From positions 142,338-206,337 of the forward strand of contig NZ_JAUFPO010000004.1 in assembly GCF_030409235.1 (NCBI RefSeq): DNA of 64,000 nucleotides, read 5' to 3'. This stretch comes from Halomonas almeriensis. Lineage in GTDB: Bacteria > Pseudomonadota > Gammaproteobacteria > Pseudomonadales > Halomonadaceae. Below are positions 40,207 to 50,617 of the stretch, piece after piece (positions within the stretch are counted from its first letter, which is position 1; each line of letters opens with the position of its first letter). Below the pieces are notes generated by a model. It was not told the origin of the DNA. It saw only the letters and a list, made by a program, of their open reading frames with translations, and searched no databases. The position numbers were made by a program, and so were the translations under genes.

Positions 40207-40332
40207 ATAGGCAATTCCTCGCTGATGTTGACGAAACAAAGCGGCACATCAACGGCCTGCTGCCGCCTGTACCGATAGAGATAGCGCGATATTGTGCCGC
40301 ATGCCGACCGCCAAGGCAAAGAATGCGCGCCC

Positions 40333-41070
40333 TCAATCGAGGATGAGGCGTCGCCAGTGTCGACCGTCGAGCCGCTCCAGCGGGCGAAAGTTCTGCTTGT
40401 AGGCCATCTTGCGGGATTGCTGAATCCAGTAGCCCAGATAGACGTGGGGCAGACCGAGTTGGCTGGCCAGATCGATCAGGCAGAGGACAGCCTGGGTGCC
40501 CAGGGAGCGGCGCGCGAACTGGCTGGCGGGATCGAAGAAGGTGTAGATCGCCGACAGGCCATGCTGCAGCTGGTCGAAGGCCGACACGGCCAGCAGTCGG
40601 CCTCCCAGGCGCAGCTCCAGTAACTTCGCATAGTCCTGGTCGAGGTTCAGGAAGGTGCGGTACTGGTCATAACTGGGGGGATACATGTCGCCATCCCGGT
40701 GGCGGACGCGAATGTAGTGGGCATACAGCGAGTAGTGTTCGGCATCGAAGACCGCCGGGCGCACATGCTGGGTAAGATCGGCATTGCGGGAGGCCAGCTT
40801 GCGCTGGGAGCGGCTCGGGGTGAAGGCCTCGACCGGCACCCGCACCGAGACGCAGGCACTGCAGTTTTCGCAATGGGGCCGATACAGGTGCTGGCCACTG
40901 CGACGAAAGCCGAGCAGAGTCAGGGCGTCGTAGACGCTCTCGCCCGGCGACTGCTGAGGGTCAAGAAACAGCGTGGTCGCCTCACGCCCCTCCAGATAAC
41001 TGCAGGCATGCGGCACCGTAAGGTAAAAACGCAGGTCACGCACGGGTTGTCGGGGGGAGTTGCTGCTCAA
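40333..41070 (-). CDS. bpt: Aspartate/glutamate leucyltransferase
   Basis: The protein is 245 residues of the arginyl/leucyl-tRNA-protein transferase (ATE) family. Its N-terminal part shows HACSYLEGREATTLFLDP and the cysteine cluster RPHCENCSACVSVRVPV, and the C-terminal part shows AIYTFFDP and YLGYWIQQSRKMAYK. Bpt adds leucine from Leu-tRNA to proteins with N-terminal Asp or Glu. The start is a TTG at 41070 with AGGAGG 8 nt upstream. It follows aat by 30 bp, so the two N-degron transferases are co-transcribed, with infA further on. Confidence 0.93.
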   Translation of the reverse strand: MSSNSPRQPVRDLRFYLTVPHACSYLEGREATTLFLDPQQSPGESVYDALTLLGFRRSGQHLYRPHCENCSACVSVRVPVEAFTPSRSQRKLASRNADLTQHVRPAVFDAEHYSLYAHYIRVRHRDGDMYPPSYDQYRTFLNLDQDYAKLLELRLGGRLLAVSAFDQLQHGLSAIYTFFDPASQFARRSLGTQAVLCLIDLASQLGLPHVYLGYWIQQSRKMAYKQNFRPLERLDGRHWRRLILD

Positions 41071-41100
41071 CGCTTGAGCCTCCTGTCGGGCCTTGCACCA

Positions 41101-41835
41101 TCAGGTCTGGGCAGGCAGTGGGGCGAAGGGCCAGGTCGCGGCGCCCGCGACGGACGATCGGCCATGGGCTTCGCTCGCAAGCTGGCCCAGCCACTGGTCA
41201 AGATAGCTGACGAATGTCGATCGGGCGATGTCCTGGGCGCCCAGGCTGGCCAGGTGTGAGGTGTGCATCTGGCAGTCGATCAGGCGGCCGCCACCGGCCT
41301 GCATGGAGCGTGCCAGGGCCACCAGGGCAATCTTGGATGCGTCGCTTTTGCGGGAAAACATCGACTCGCCGAAAAATACCGGGCCCAGCGCGATACCGTA
41401 GAGACCGCCGGCCAGCTCCCCGGCCTGCCATACCTCGAGGGAATGGGCGCTGCCCATGTCATGGAGCCGGCAGTAAGCGTCTCGCATCGCGCCGGTGATC
41501 CAGGTGCCCGAATCCCCCTCCCGCGGTGCCGCGCAGGCATCAATCACGCTATCGAAGGCGGTGTTGGCTGTCACCCCGAAGCCTGCGTTGCGCCAGCGCT
41601 TGGCCAGGCTGCGGCGCACCCGGATGCGTTCGGGAAAAAGCACCATGCGAGGGTTTGGGCTCCACCACAGCAGAGGCTGGCCGTCGCTGTACCAGGGAAA
41701 GATGCCACGACGGTAGGCCGCCAGCAGCCAGTCGGGCGTAAGGGCACCCCCCGCTGCCAGGAGGCCATCCGGCTCGTCGAGCGCGCTTGAGACCGGCGGA
41801 AAATCCACCGGCTTTTCGGGGAGCCAGGACAGCAT
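41101..41835 (-). CDS. aat: Leucyl/phenylalanyl-tRNA-protein transferase
   Basis: The protein is 244 residues. Family landmarks are FPPVSSALDEPDGLLAAGGALTP, AYRRGIFPWYSDGQPLLWWSPNPRMVLFPE, GTWITGAMRDAYCRLHDMGSAHSLE and GVFFGESMF-like GPVFFGESMFSRKSDASKIAL. It moves Leu or Phe from tRNA onto N-terminal Lys or Arg, marking the protein for ClpS-ClpAP. The ATG at 41835 gives the conserved start MLSWLPEKPVDFPP; 60 upstream codons in frame are not conserved sequence. It is the first gene of aat-bpt-infA and diverges from ftsK. Confidence 0.94.
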   Translation of the reverse strand: MLSWLPEKPVDFPPVSSALDEPDGLLAAGGALTPDWLLAAYRRGIFPWYSDGQPLLWWSPNPRMVLFPERIRVRRSLAKRWRNAGFGVTANTAFDSVIDACAAPREGDSGTWITGAMRDAYCRLHDMGSAHSLEVWQAGELAGGLYGIALGPVFFGESMFSRKSDASKIALVALARSMQAGGGRLIDCQMHTSHLASLGAQDIARSTFVSYLDQWLGQLASEAHGRSSVAGAATWPFAPLPAQT

Positions 41836-41982
41836 GTACCACTTTCTCGCATTCAAAAGGCGCAGTTTGCCGGGCCCCAATCGATGACTCAAGTCATCTG
41901 CCCCTGTGACGGTACGGCCAGGCTCGGTATGATTGGTGTCTATGGAATCTGGAAGACGCCATGAGCGCAAGGGGATGCCCGC

Positions 41983-44900
41983 TTGACTGCCAAGAAGAAC
42001 ACTACGTCGCAGCAACGTGCGGCGAACGCCAAGGAAACGGCCAGGCGCTTCGGCCTGCGTCTACAGGGGTCGGTACGCGAGGGTGTGATCATCTTGCTGC
42101 TGGCGGTCTGTGTGTTTTTATTGTTGGCCCTGTTCAGCTTTGATGCCGCGGACCCCGGCTGGTCGCGCAGCGGGCCTGAAACGCAAGTCGCCAACTGGAT
42201 GGGTGCCATCGGGGCCTGGCTGGCGGATGTGCTGTATTCGCTGCTGGGGGCAAGCGCCCTGTGGTGGCCGGCCATGCTCGGTTTTGCAGCCTGGTGGCTG
42301 ATTCGCTCACGTCAGGTCACCCTGCACTGGGATGCGACCCTGCTGGCCGTGCGTTGCGGCGGCCTGCTGTTGCTGCTGCTGGGATCCACGACTCTGGGCG
42401 CCCTGCATTTCTATCGTCCCGACAGCCCCTTGCCCTATGGCGCCGGCGGCATTCTCGGCGAGGGCCTGGTCGGGGCCTTGTTGCCCCTGGTGGGTAGCGG
42501 AGGTACCTCGCTGTTGGCACTCGCGGCGATGCTCTGTGGTGTGCCGCTGTTCACCGGCCTGTCCTGGCTGTACATCATGGACGAGGTCGGCGCTCGAGCC
42601 GTCTCGGCCTGGCAATGGGTCGCGGGGCGATTTGCGCTGCAACGCGAACCCGAGGACTCCCCGGCAGAGACCGCCAGCCCGGATGCCCCCCGGTCGAGCA
42701 GCGAATCCAGGACAGCCGCTGGTACCACCTCCGATACGCCACCCCGCGATGAAGTCGAACCAGCGCCCCGCGACGCCTGGTGGCGCCGTTTGGTGCCGGG
42801 GATGGCCAGCGCTTCCGGGCCTGCGCTGCAGAAAGCCGAGCGCGGTGACCCCGCTTTTGATCAGCAGGGCGCAACCGATATTCCCTGGGAGGTGCCGGAG
42901 CGCACGCCATCGGCCAAGCAGCCGGAGGCGGCCTACACCGCCCAGGGGCCCCGGGAACCGACGCTGTCGATGCCCGGCGGCCATAGTGAAACCAGTGAAG
43001 CGCCCGTAGCCGGCCCCTTGAGGGCGACCCGGGACGAATCGCCGAGCACCGCATCCAGGACCACCGCGGATACCGCCCAAGCGCCGGCCGAGCGCCCTGA
43101 TGCGGGCTCGGCTGAGGAAACCGCGGCCCCTGTTCATGCCGAGTCAGTTCATGCCGAGTCAGTTCATTCCGAGTCTGTTCATGCGGCGTCTGCCGCCGCG
43201 CAGCCGGACGATACACCGACGAGCCCGGTCCAGGGTGCGCCTGCCGCCGCCACCGAGGCGGGGCGAGCGGAAGAGGGCGGTGCGCAACCCGGGTTCGAGG
43301 AAAGCCCGAATCGCGCAGAGGGTGCCGGTCTCCCGAGCGAACCTGCCCAGCCGGCGGAGCCGGTGACGGAGGCCGAGAGCAAAGTGGGTCAGGAGGCGCC
43401 CATCACCGAGTCAGCCTCCCTGGCCGCCGATGCGGGGTCGGAGGAAGCGCCGCTCGAGGCGACATCGTCCTCGCCTTCCGAGGACACACCGGCATCTATG
43501 GCGCCCACCCCATCCATGTCGCAGGGGGCCGGCATGTCGGCGCTAGCGAGCCACTCCATGGCCACCCGGGATGACGCTGAACCTACGGACGAGCCGGCTC
43601 ACCGGGAACAGACGGCGGATCGCGAGGTTGACGGCACCTCCGGAGACAGCACCCAGGACATGGCGTCCGCTCCACCCCGCGAGAGCGCTGAACGCCGGGT
43701 CCCGGAAGTGGTGCCCGAGCCGGTTCTGCCGGAGGACGACGAGCTGCCGTCGGTGCTTCCGGCTTCTCCTCGCGAGGCGGCGTCACCGCCCCGTGCCGAG
43801 ACGCATGCCAGCTCGCCCGCTGCCGAGCCCGGGCATGAGCCTCGGGCCGCCAGAGAGCCGACGGCGGCTGGCGAGTCTGCGGCCGCTCAGCGGCCCGACC
43901 AGCCCACGGCGGATCATGCACAGGCCGGAGTGCCGGCGGCGTTTTCCCCTTCTCATGACGCCCCGTCCACCACGGCCACGGCCGACCAGGCGAGAGAGGC
44001 GGCCAGTGCCGGGCCGGCGTTGTGGACGGTCGAGCACCTGCAGAGTCAGCGCCCCTCCTATGAAGAGTTCTCCGAGCCGGATGGCGACTTGCCGAGCCTG
44101 CGACTGCTGACACCACCCGAGCCGCATCAGCCGAATTACAGCGATCAACAGCTGGCCGACATGGCCGAGCTGCTCGAGACCCGGCTGCGTGAATACGGTG
44201 TCAAGGCCGAGGTCGTCGACACCTGGCCCGGGCCGGTGATCACGCGCTTCGAGATCAAGCCGGCAGCCGGGGTTAAGGTTTCCAAGATCAGCAACTTGGC
44301 CAAGGACCTGGCGCGCTCGCTGATGGTCAAGAGTGTCCGGGTGGTCGAGGTCATTCCGGGCAGGCCCACCGTGGGTATCGAGATACCCAACCCGCATCGC
44401 GCCATGATCCGCTTGCGCGAGGTCATCGATTCCGACCGCTACCAGAACGAGGCTTCGCCGCTGACGCTGGCGCTGGGTCAGGACATCGGCGGTGGCTCGG
44501 TGGTGGCCAATTTGGGCAAGATGCCGCACCTGCTGGTGGCCGGCACCACCGGCTCGGGTAAGTCGGTAGGGGTCAATGCCATGCTGGTCTCCATGCTGCT
44601 TAAGGCTCAGCCGGAAGACGTGCGCATGATCATGGTCGACCCCAAGATGCTGGAGCTGTCGGTTTATGACGGTATTCCGCACCTGCTGGCCCCGGTGGTG
44701 ACCGACATGAAAGAAGCCGCCAATGCTCTGCGCTGGTGCGTGGCCGAGATGGAACGCCGCTACAAGCTGATGGCAGCAATGGGGGTGCGCAACATCGCCG
44801 GCTTCAACGAAAAGCTCGACGAGGCCGAACAGGCCGGCGCCCAGGTGGCCGATCCCCTTTGGGAGCCGCAGCCCTGGGAAATGCACCAGGACCCGCCGGT

Positions 44901-45585
44901 GCTGGAAAAGCTGCCCTATATCGTGGTGGTCATCGACGAATTCGCCGACATGTTCATGATCGTCGGCAAGAAGGTCGAGGAGTTGATTGCCCGCCTGGCC
45001 CAGAAGGCCCGTGCCGCCGGCATTCATTTGATCCTGGCCACCCAGCGGCCTTCCGTGGATGTGGTGACCGGTCTGATCAAGGCCAACATTCCCACGCGCA
45101 TGGCCTTCCAGGTGTCCTCCCGGGTGGATTCACGCACCATCCTGGACCAGGGAGGTGCCGAGAATCTGCTGGGCCATGGTGACATGCTCTACCTGCCCGC
45201 CGGCGCGGGTATGCCGACCCGGGTGCATGCTGCTTTCGTCGACGATGATGAGGTTCACCGTATCGTCGAGGACTGGAAGCGTCGCGGCGAGCCGGAGTAC
45301 ATCGAGGAGATTCTTTCCGGCGGTGTCTCGGCGGATGCCCTGACGGGCTTGGAAGCCGAGGGTGGTGACAGTGGCGATGCCGAGCAGGACGCGCTCTATG
45401 ATGAGGCCGTGCAGTTCGTGACCGAGAGCCGCCGGGCGTCCATATCTGCGGTGCAGCGTCGTCTCAAGATCGGCTACAACCGGGCCGCGCGTCTTGTCGA
45501 GGCGATGGAAGCGGCCGGGGTGGTCTCGACCATGGGGAGCAATGGCGCGCGTGAGGTGCTGGCCGGTCCTCCGGGAGGAGAGTGA
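41983..45585 (+). CDS. ftsK: DNA translocase FtsK
   Basis: The protein is 1200 residues. Four membrane helices lie in the first 200 residues ([18 protein letters not shown] and others). A long acidic, Pro/Glu/Ala/Ser-rich linker runs from about 225 to 690, including a 15-bp tandem repeat. The C-terminal motor has Walker [17 protein letters not shown] and Walker [17 protein letters not shown], followed by [20 protein letters not shown]. The gamma domain [28 protein letters not shown] reads KOPS sites. FtsK pumps chromosomal DNA at the septum and activates XerCD at dif. The start is a TTG at 41983 with AGGGGA upstream; nearby ATGs are out of frame. Confidence 0.96.
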   Translation: MTAKKNTTSQQRAANAKETARRFGLRLQGSVREGVIILLLAVCVFLLLALFSFDAADPGWSRSGPETQVANWMGAIGAWLADVLYSLLGASALWWPAMLGFAAWWLIRSRQVTLHWDATLLAVRCGGLLLLLLGSTTLGALHFYRPDSPLPYGAGGILGEGLVGALLPLVGSGGTSLLALAAMLCGVPLFTGLSWLYIMDEVGARAVSAWQWVAGRFALQREPEDSPAETASPDAPRSSSESRTAAGTTSDTPPRDEVEPAPRDAWWRRLVPGMASASGPALQKAERGDPAFDQQGATDIPWEVPERTPSAKQPEAAYTAQGPREPTLSMPGGHSETSEAPVAGPLRATRDESPSTASRTTADTAQAPAERPDAGSAEETAAPVHAESVHAESVHSESVHAASAAAQPDDTPTSPVQGAPAAATEAGRAEEGGAQPGFEESPNRAEGAGLPSEPAQPAEPVTEAESKVGQEAPITESASLAADAGSEEAPLEATSSSPSEDTPASMAPTPSMSQGAGMSALASHSMATRDDAEPTDEPAHREQTADREVDGTSGDSTQDMASAPPRESAERRVPEVVPEPVLPEDDELPSVLPASPREAASPPRAETHASSPAAEPGHEPRAAREPTAAGESAAAQRPDQPTADHAQAGVPAAFSPSHDAPSTTATADQAREAASAGPALWTVEHLQSQRPSYEEFSEPDGDLPSLRLLTPPEPHQPNYSDQQLADMAELLETRLREYGVKAEVVDTWPGPVITRFEIKPAAGVKVSKISNLAKDLARSLMVKSVRVVEVIPGRPTVGIEIPNPHRAMIRLREVIDSDRYQNEASPLTLALGQDIGGGSVVANLGKMPHLLVAGTTGSGKSVGVNAMLVSMLLKAQPEDVRMIMVDPKMLELSVYDGIPHLLAPVVTDMKEAANALRWCVAEMERRYKLMAAMGVRNIAGFNEKLDEAEQAGAQVADPLWEPQPWEMHQDPPVLEKLPYIVVVIDEFADMFMIVGKKVEELIARLAQKARAAGIHLILATQRPSVDVVTGLIKANIPTRMAFQVSSRVDSRTILDQGGAENLLGHGDMLYLPAGAGMPTRVHAAFVDDDEVHRIVEDWKRRGEPEYIEEILSGGVSADALTGLEAEGGDSGDAEQDALYDEAVQFVTESRRASISAVQRRLKIGYNRAARLVEAMEAAGVVSTMGSNGAREVLAGPPGGE
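43132..43191 (+). repeat. 15-bp tandem repeat inside the ftsK linker
   Basis: Four in-frame 15-bp units begin GTTCAT; the first two are identical (GTTCATGCCGAGTCA) and the next two have 2-3 changes. They encode [20 protein letters not shown]. The unit length keeps the frame, so copy number may vary without breaking FtsK. Confidence 0.9.
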
Positions 45586-45710
45586 CCCCGGAACGTGCAA
45601 GGACCATGCAAGTTCGGGCAGCTCGGCAACTTGCCCGAACCCTGCTGGTCACAGTCCCACACGGACGCCAACCCAAGCGCCTGTCGGCGCACTCTTACAG
45701 GGAGCAAGCA

Positions 45711-46343
45711 ATGATCAAATGGACAGCCTGCCTCGGCCTCGGTGCCCTTGTGGCACTGACGCCTCTTGCCGCCTCGGCCGATGAAGGTGCCGAGCGACTG
45801 GCTGGCATGCTCGAACCGCTCAAGACCTACTCGGCCGAGTTCGACCAGAAGATCCTCGACAGCGGTGGCCAACGCCTCCAGGAAGCCTCCGGGCAGATGT
45901 GGCTGGCACGCCCCGGGCGTTTTCGCTGGGAAGTAGATGCACCCTACCAGCAGATCGTGGTCTCGGACGGCGCGGAGGTCACTCTCTATGATCCGGACCT
46001 CAAGCAGGCCACGGTCCAGGCGCTGGACGAGCGCGTTACTCATACCCCGGCCCTGCTGCTCTCGGGCAGTGCCGATGAATTGACCGAAAGCTATGACGTG
46101 ACCCGCTCCCAGCAGGGCACGGCGGAGACCTTCACGCTGACACCGAAAAACCCGGATACGCTCTTCGAGTCCCTGAAGATGACCTTTTACAGCGAGACCC
46201 TGGGCCGACTGCAGATGACCGACAGCACTGGCCAGCGAACCGCCATCGAGTTCGACAACACTGAGCAGAATGCCGAGATCGCGGATTCCCGCTTCTCCCT
46301 GGAGCTGCCCGAAGGCACCGATGTGATTCGCCAGGGCTCCTGA
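45711..46343 (+). CDS. lolA: Outer-membrane lipoprotein carrier protein LolA
   Basis: The protein is 210 residues. The signal peptide is MIKWTACLGLGALVALTPLAASA. The mature part begins DEGAERLAGMLEPLKTYSAEFDQKI and shows GQMWLARPGRFRWEVDAPYQQIVVSDG and YDPDLKQATVQALD, conserved in LolA. LolA ferries lipoproteins across the periplasm from LolCDE to LolB. The ATG at 45711 is chosen because AGGGAGCAAGCA precedes it and it begins the signal. It lies 125 bp after ftsK in the widespread order ftsK-lolA-rarA, although rarA is here on the opposite strand. Confidence 0.93.
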   Translation: MIKWTACLGLGALVALTPLAASADEGAERLAGMLEPLKTYSAEFDQKILDSGGQRLQEASGQMWLARPGRFRWEVDAPYQQIVVSDGAEVTLYDPDLKQATVQALDERVTHTPALLLSGSADELTESYDVTRSQQGTAETFTLTPKNPDTLFESLKMTFYSETLGRLQMTDSTGQRTAIEFDNTEQNAEIADSRFSLELPEGTDVIRQGS

Positions 46344-46448
46344 CCCCGAGCTCGTTCACCGGATCACCCCCGCTCGTCGGGGACGATGTCGTTTTCACGC
46401 GCCCGATTGCCTGACCGGGCGCGCTGCACGTCCAGCCCTGTCCGACGC

Positions 46449-47783
46449 TCAGTCAGAGTCCGCGGCGTCATCCAGGCTGGCCCGCCAGTCGAGCATCTGC
46501 ATGTAGCGTTTCTCCTGGCCGTATTCGGTCGGCCGGTAGAAGGTCTCGCGGGGCAGGTCCTGCGGCCAGCAGTCGTGGTCGCGGCCGGCAGGGTAGCCGT
46601 TGGGCTCGTTGTGGGCATAGCGATAGCCATCACCATGACCCAGGGACTCCATGAGGCTGGTCGGCGCGTTGCGCAGATAGGTCGGCACCTCGAGGCGTGG
46701 CTGGGCAGCGGCAAAGGCCTTGGCGCGGTTCCAGGCCTGGTCAACGGCGTTGCTCTTGGGCGCCACGGCCAGATGGGTGGCGGCGTGGGCAATGGCCCGC
46801 TGCCCCTCATGATCGCCCAGACGCAGGTAGGCGTCCCAGGCGGCCATGGTCAGCGGAAGGGCCTTGGGATCGGCATTGCCGACGTCCTCGGAGGCGATGG
46901 CGGTCAGGCGGCGAATCACGTCCAGCGGGTCGCCGCCACCCTGGATGAAGCGCGCCATGTACAGCAGGCCGGCGTCCGGACGTGAGGAGCGGATCGACTT
47001 GTGAATCGCCGAGAGCAGGTCGTAGAAGTGATCCCCCTGCTTGTCGAAGGCGCTGGCCTGGTGGCCGATGACATCGTCCAGCACCTGGTGCGCCAGGCGC
47101 TCGCCATCGCCTTCAGGCTCGGTGAAGTCGCAGGCGGTTTCCAGCAGGCCCAGAGCACGTCTGGCATCGCCTGCCGCGGCCCTGGCCAGCAACTCGAGCA
47201 CCCCTTCATCGACACGGATCCGACGCTGCCCGAGCCCGCGGCTTTCATCCGCCAGCGCGCGGCGCAATACCTCCGTGACGTCCTCATCGGTCAAGGCCTT
47301 GAGCACATGCACCCTGGCACGCGACAGCAGTGCCGAATTGACCTCGAAGGAAGGGTTCTCGGTGGTGGCGCCGATCAGCGTCAGCAGACCGGACTCGACA
47401 TGCGGCAGCAGGGCATCCTGCTGACTCTTGTTTAGACGATGGATCTCGTCGAGAAAGAGCAGCGTCGGCTGGTCCTGCCCCTGGGCGGCGCGCGCCCGCT
47501 CGACCGCCGCGCGGATGTCCTTGACACCGGCCATTACAGCCGAGAGCCTCTCGAAGTGGGCAGCAGACTCTGTCGCCAGAATCTCGGCCAGGGTCGTCTT
47601 GCCCGTGCCCGGTGGGCCCCACAGGATCATCGAACGCATTACACCGGTCTCGGCCATGCGACGAATGGGCTTGCCCGGGCCCACCAGGGCCGGCTGACCC
47701 ACATAGTCGTCGAGCCGTCGAGGCCGCATGCGCCAGGCCAGCGGCGCGTTCTGTTCGGAGGTGGCTTGCTGGAACAGGTCCAT
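46449..47783 (-). CDS. rarA: Replication-associated recombination protein A
   Basis: The protein is 444 residues, a AAA+ ATPase of the RarA/MgsA family related to the clamp-loader. It begins MDLFQQATSEQNAPLAWRMRPRRLDDYVGQ. Walker A is WGPPGTGKTTLAE, Walker B is LLFLDEIHRLNKSQQD, and sensor 1 is LIGATTENPSFEVNSALLSR. The C-terminal part has DPKALPLTMAAWDAYLRLG and the ending GQEKRYMQMLDW. RarA acts at stalled replication forks. The ATG at 47783 has GGAG 6 nt upstream; the frame stays open for 246 more codons upstream, overlapping the hemerythrin-like gene, and that part is a shadow. It converges with lolA, an inversion relative to the usual co-directional order. Confidence 0.94.
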   Translation of the reverse strand: MDLFQQATSEQNAPLAWRMRPRRLDDYVGQPALVGPGKPIRRMAETGVMRSMILWGPPGTGKTTLAEILATESAAHFERLSAVMAGVKDIRAAVERARAAQGQDQPTLLFLDEIHRLNKSQQDALLPHVESGLLTLIGATTENPSFEVNSALLSRARVHVLKALTDEDVTEVLRRALADESRGLGQRRIRVDEGVLELLARAAAGDARRALGLLETACDFTEPEGDGERLAHQVLDDVIGHQASAFDKQGDHFYDLLSAIHKSIRSSRPDAGLLYMARFIQGGGDPLDVIRRLTAIASEDVGNADPKALPLTMAAWDAYLRLGDHEGQRAIAHAATHLAVAPKSNAVDQAWNRAKAFAAAQPRLEVPTYLRNAPTSLMESLGHGDGYRYAHNEPNGYPAGRDHDCWPQDLPRETFYRPTEYGQEKRYMQMLDWRASLDDAADSD

Positions 47784-47966
47784 GTCGAGCTCCTTGAGCG
47801 GCCGGTGAACTGCCATGATACGGCAAAGCGGGCAATCCTGGCTGTCAGGGTCTAGCTTGATATGACGTCGGATGCTCGGGGAGCCGCTGAACGGGAACCC
47901 CTGATCGCCAGTGACAGTCCAAGGGGCTGTGCCTGAGCCCAACGGCCAACAGAGGAGGCTTTCGCC

Positions 47967-48518
47967 ATGCCCATGCTGAACCAACTGCGCCAGGATCATG
48001 CCAACATGGCTCGCATGTTGCACGTTCTGCAGATCAAGCAGAAGACCCTGGCCAACGGTGAGCGCCCCAACTTCCAGCTGGTCAGGGAGGTGGTGGATTA
48101 CATTCTGGACTACATGTCCGGCTTTACCCTGCCACTGGAGGAAGTCTGCTCGGAGCGGCTGCGCGAGCGTGCCCCGGAATGCGATGACGTGACCGATAGC
48201 CTCGCCAAGGATTATCGTGCCCTCAAGGCGCGTCTCAAGCGACTGTCCAATGACCTGGACATGATCCTGATGGACGCCGTGGTGCCTATGGATACTTTCG
48301 CCGATGACCTCAAGGCCTATCTCGAGGCGCATCGTCACTACCTGCGCACCGAGCGTGAACACCTCTTCCCGCTGATTCGCGAGTACTTCGACGACGCCGA
48401 CCTGGACAAGTTGGCCGAGGCACTGCCGGCGGGTGCCGCGGCGGAACTGGAACGCCTCCAGGCCGCCTATCCGGAGCTCTATGCCGAGTTGAAAGAGGCC
48501 CCGGACCCCACCGTCTGA
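47967..48518 (+). CDS. Hemerythrin-like HHE-domain protein with an incomplete ligand set
   Basis: The protein is 183 residues and mostly helical. The start MLNQLRQDHANMARMLHVL is the first helix of a hemerythrin/HHE domain (His11), and the last helix AHRHYLRTEREHLFPLIREYF keeps His122 and a metal-type Glu131. In the second helix, where the family reads HHPKE-D, this protein has SGFTLPLEEVCSE, with no histidine. The third-helix His position reads KDYRAL. So at least two usual diiron ligands are absent. It may bind metal differently or have lost it. It lies between rarA (divergent) and murI. Confidence 0.7.
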   Translation: MPMLNQLRQDHANMARMLHVLQIKQKTLANGERPNFQLVREVVDYILDYMSGFTLPLEEVCSERLRERAPECDDVTDSLAKDYRALKARLKRLSNDLDMILMDAVVPMDTFADDLKAYLEAHRHYLRTEREHLFPLIREYFDDADLDKLAEALPAGAAAELERLQAAYPELYAELKEAPDPTV

Positions 48519-48667
48519 CAACCTTCAGCCCGAGCCTCGGTCTGAGGTAGAATGCCTTTCACCTTCATCATCCATGCGACGTCCATGTCATCCCATTTCT
48601 TTCATCCGGTGTCTGCCACGGCTCCCGCCCTCGGTTCATGCGCTTCCGGGGTTGAGGGGCCGTATTG

Positions 48668-49444
48668 ATGTCAGGCCCCATTCTGGTATTCGACTCTGGT
48701 GTCGGCGGTCTGTCGGTAGTTGCCGCGTTGCGACGGCAATTGCCCGATGCCGGTCTGGCCTATGTCTGTGACAACGCCATGCTGCCCTATGGGCTGCGTG
48801 AGGATGCCTGGCTGGTAGAGCGCATTCTCCGGGTCTGTCGGGCAGCGGTCGAGAGCAGTGCCTGTGCCGGGCTGGTGGTGGCCTGCAACACCGCCAGCAC
48901 CCTGGCGCTGGAGCCTCTGCGAAAACAGCTTGCCGTGCCGGTGGTGGGCACCGTACCGGCGATCAAGCCGGCCGCCGGCATGAGCGAGACCCGCCACATC
49001 GGCCTGCTGGCCACCAGTGCAACGGTCGGTCGTCCCTATACGTCGCGGCTGATCGAGCAGTTTGCCGGGGATTGTCACGTCACCCGCATCGCCGCCGACC
49101 CGCTGGTTGCGGAGGCTGAACGCTGGGTCATGGAAGGTCGGTTGGATAGCGGGGTGTTGCGTGATGTGCTGTCGCCGCTGGGCGAATTGCCGAGCCTGGA
49201 CACCCTGGTGCTTGGTTGTACCCATTTTCCGTTGTTGAAACAGGCCCTGGCCGAGGCCACTCCGCACCCGCTGCGTTGGGTGGACTCCGGCGATGCCATC
49301 GCGCGACGCGCCGGCCAGGTCATGCAGGGCCATGATCCACAGGCAGGGCGTGATCGTGCCTGGATAAGCGCTGACAATGACGCTTTGCATCAGGGGTTGC
49401 GGCGCTTCGGTTTCCAGCGACCGGAGGCATTGCCACTATCCTGA
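48668..49444 (+). CDS. murI: Glutamate racemase
   Basis: The protein is 258 residues. It begins GPILVFDSGVGGLSVV; the two catalytic cysteines are in LVVACNTASTLAL (near residue 75) and LVLGCTHFPLLKQAL (near residue 185). MurI makes D-glutamate for peptidoglycan without a cofactor. I choose the ATG at 48668; an adjacent TTG one codon upstream is also open. The gene lies upstream of trmA on the same strand with a 63-bp gap. Some short-form racemases of this kind lack the UDP-MurNAc-Ala activation seen in E. coli; this cannot be judged here. Confidence 0.92.
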   Translation: MSGPILVFDSGVGGLSVVAALRRQLPDAGLAYVCDNAMLPYGLREDAWLVERILRVCRAAVESSACAGLVVACNTASTLALEPLRKQLAVPVVGTVPAIKPAAGMSETRHIGLLATSATVGRPYTSRLIEQFAGDCHVTRIAADPLVAEAERWVMEGRLDSGVLRDVLSPLGELPSLDTLVLGCTHFPLLKQALAEATPHPLRWVDSGDAIARRAGQVMQGHDPQAGRDRAWISADNDALHQGLRRFGFQRPEALPLS

Positions 49445-49507
49445 CACGCCCGGAAGGCCACTGCCGGCTGTCGACCTCATCCTTTATCATTTTTTTCAGG
49501 AGCCATC

Positions 49508-50617
49508 GTGGCCATACCCGTTGTCGATCCCCCGCGCTACGCGGAACAACTGGACGCCAAGCGTGACCATGTCAGCCGGACATTCGCGCCCTTTTGCCCG
49601 CCGCCGCTGGAGGTCTACGCCTCTCCCCCCAGTCACTATCGTCAGCGCTGCGAGTTTCGCCTCTGGCATGAAGGCGATGATCTCTTTTATGCCATGTTCG
49701 AAGCCGACCCCGAGGCCCCCGACAAGAAGCGTGTCGTGCGCCTGGACCAGTATCCGGTGGCGGGGCAGCGCATCAACGAGCTGATGCCTCGACTCATCGA
49801 GGCCATCCGCGACCAGCCTCTGCTGCGGCATCGCCTGTTTCAGGTCGAGTTTCTGACCACCTTGGATGGCGAAGCCCTGGTGACACTGATCTATCATCGA
49901 AAGCTCGATGAAGACTGGGACGAGGCGGCCCGGGAGCTCGAATCGCGGCTGGGCATCATGCTTATCGGCCGGGCCCGCAAACAGCGTCGCGTTCTCACCC
50001 GGGATCATGTCTGGGAGTGCCTGGAGGTCAACGGGCGCAACCTGCACTATCAACAGGTCGAGAACAGCTTCACCCAGCCCAATGCCGAGATCTGCCGTAC
50101 CATGCTGGCCTGGGCACAGGAAGTCACGGCCGGCAGCCAGGAACGTGATCTGGTGGAGTTGTACTGCGGCAATGCCAATTTTACGGTGGCCCTGGCCGGC
50201 AACTTCCGGCGCGTGTTGGCCACGGAGATCTCGCGGACCTCGGTGGCCAGTGCTCGCGAAAACCTGGCAGCCAATGGTATCGATAACGTCACCGTGGGGC
50301 GGATGTCCGCGGAGGAATTTGCCCAGGCCCTGAAGGGCGAGAAAGGCGGGCGGCGTGTCGAGTCCTGGGCATTGCAGGAGTATGATTTTTCCACCGTGCT
50401 GGTGGATCCCCCCAGGGCGGGACTGGATGAGCAGAGCTGTCATCAGCTCAGCGAGTACGAGCGTATCGTCTATATTTCATGCAATCCGGAAACGCTGGCG
50501 CAGAATCTGCAGATCCTGACCCGGACACATGCGCTGACGCGGCTGGCACTGTTCGACCAGTTCCCTTGGACGTCACACTGTGAATGCGGTGTGGTGCTGG
50601 AACAGCGTCTTGCTTGA
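49508..50617 (+). CDS. trmA: tRNA (uracil-5-)-methyltransferase
   Basis: The protein is 369 residues. It starts with GTG after AGGAGCC. The N-terminal part begins PPRYAEQLDAKRDHVSRTFAPF and has HYRQRCEFRLWHEGDDLFYAMF. The SAM domain has DLVELYCGNANFTVALA and the catalytic cysteine in VYISCNPETLAQNL, with DPPRAGLDEQS before it. TrmA methylates U54 in the T loop of tRNAs to give ribothymidine. Position after murI is the same as in several gammaproteobacteria. Confidence 0.95.
   Translation: MAIPVVDPPRYAEQLDAKRDHVSRTFAPFCPPPLEVYASPPSHYRQRCEFRLWHEGDDLFYAMFEADPEAPDKKRVVRLDQYPVAGQRINELMPRLIEAIRDQPLLRHRLFQVEFLTTLDGEALVTLIYHRKLDEDWDEAARELESRLGIMLIGRARKQRRVLTRDHVWECLEVNGRNLHYQQVENSFTQPNAEICRTMLAWAQEVTAGSQERDLVELYCGNANFTVALAGNFRRVLATEISRTSVASARENLAANGIDNVTVGRMSAEEFAQALKGEKGGRRVESWALQEYDFSTVLVDPPRAGLDEQSCHQLSEYERIVYISCNPETLAQNLQILTRTHALTRLALFDQFPWTSHCECGVVLEQRLA

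Noticed and set aside
47784..48521. N-terminal extension of rarA by 246 codons
   Set aside because: The extra part is antisense to the hemerythrin-like gene, while the internal ATG at 47783 has a ribosome site and gives the known RarA start.
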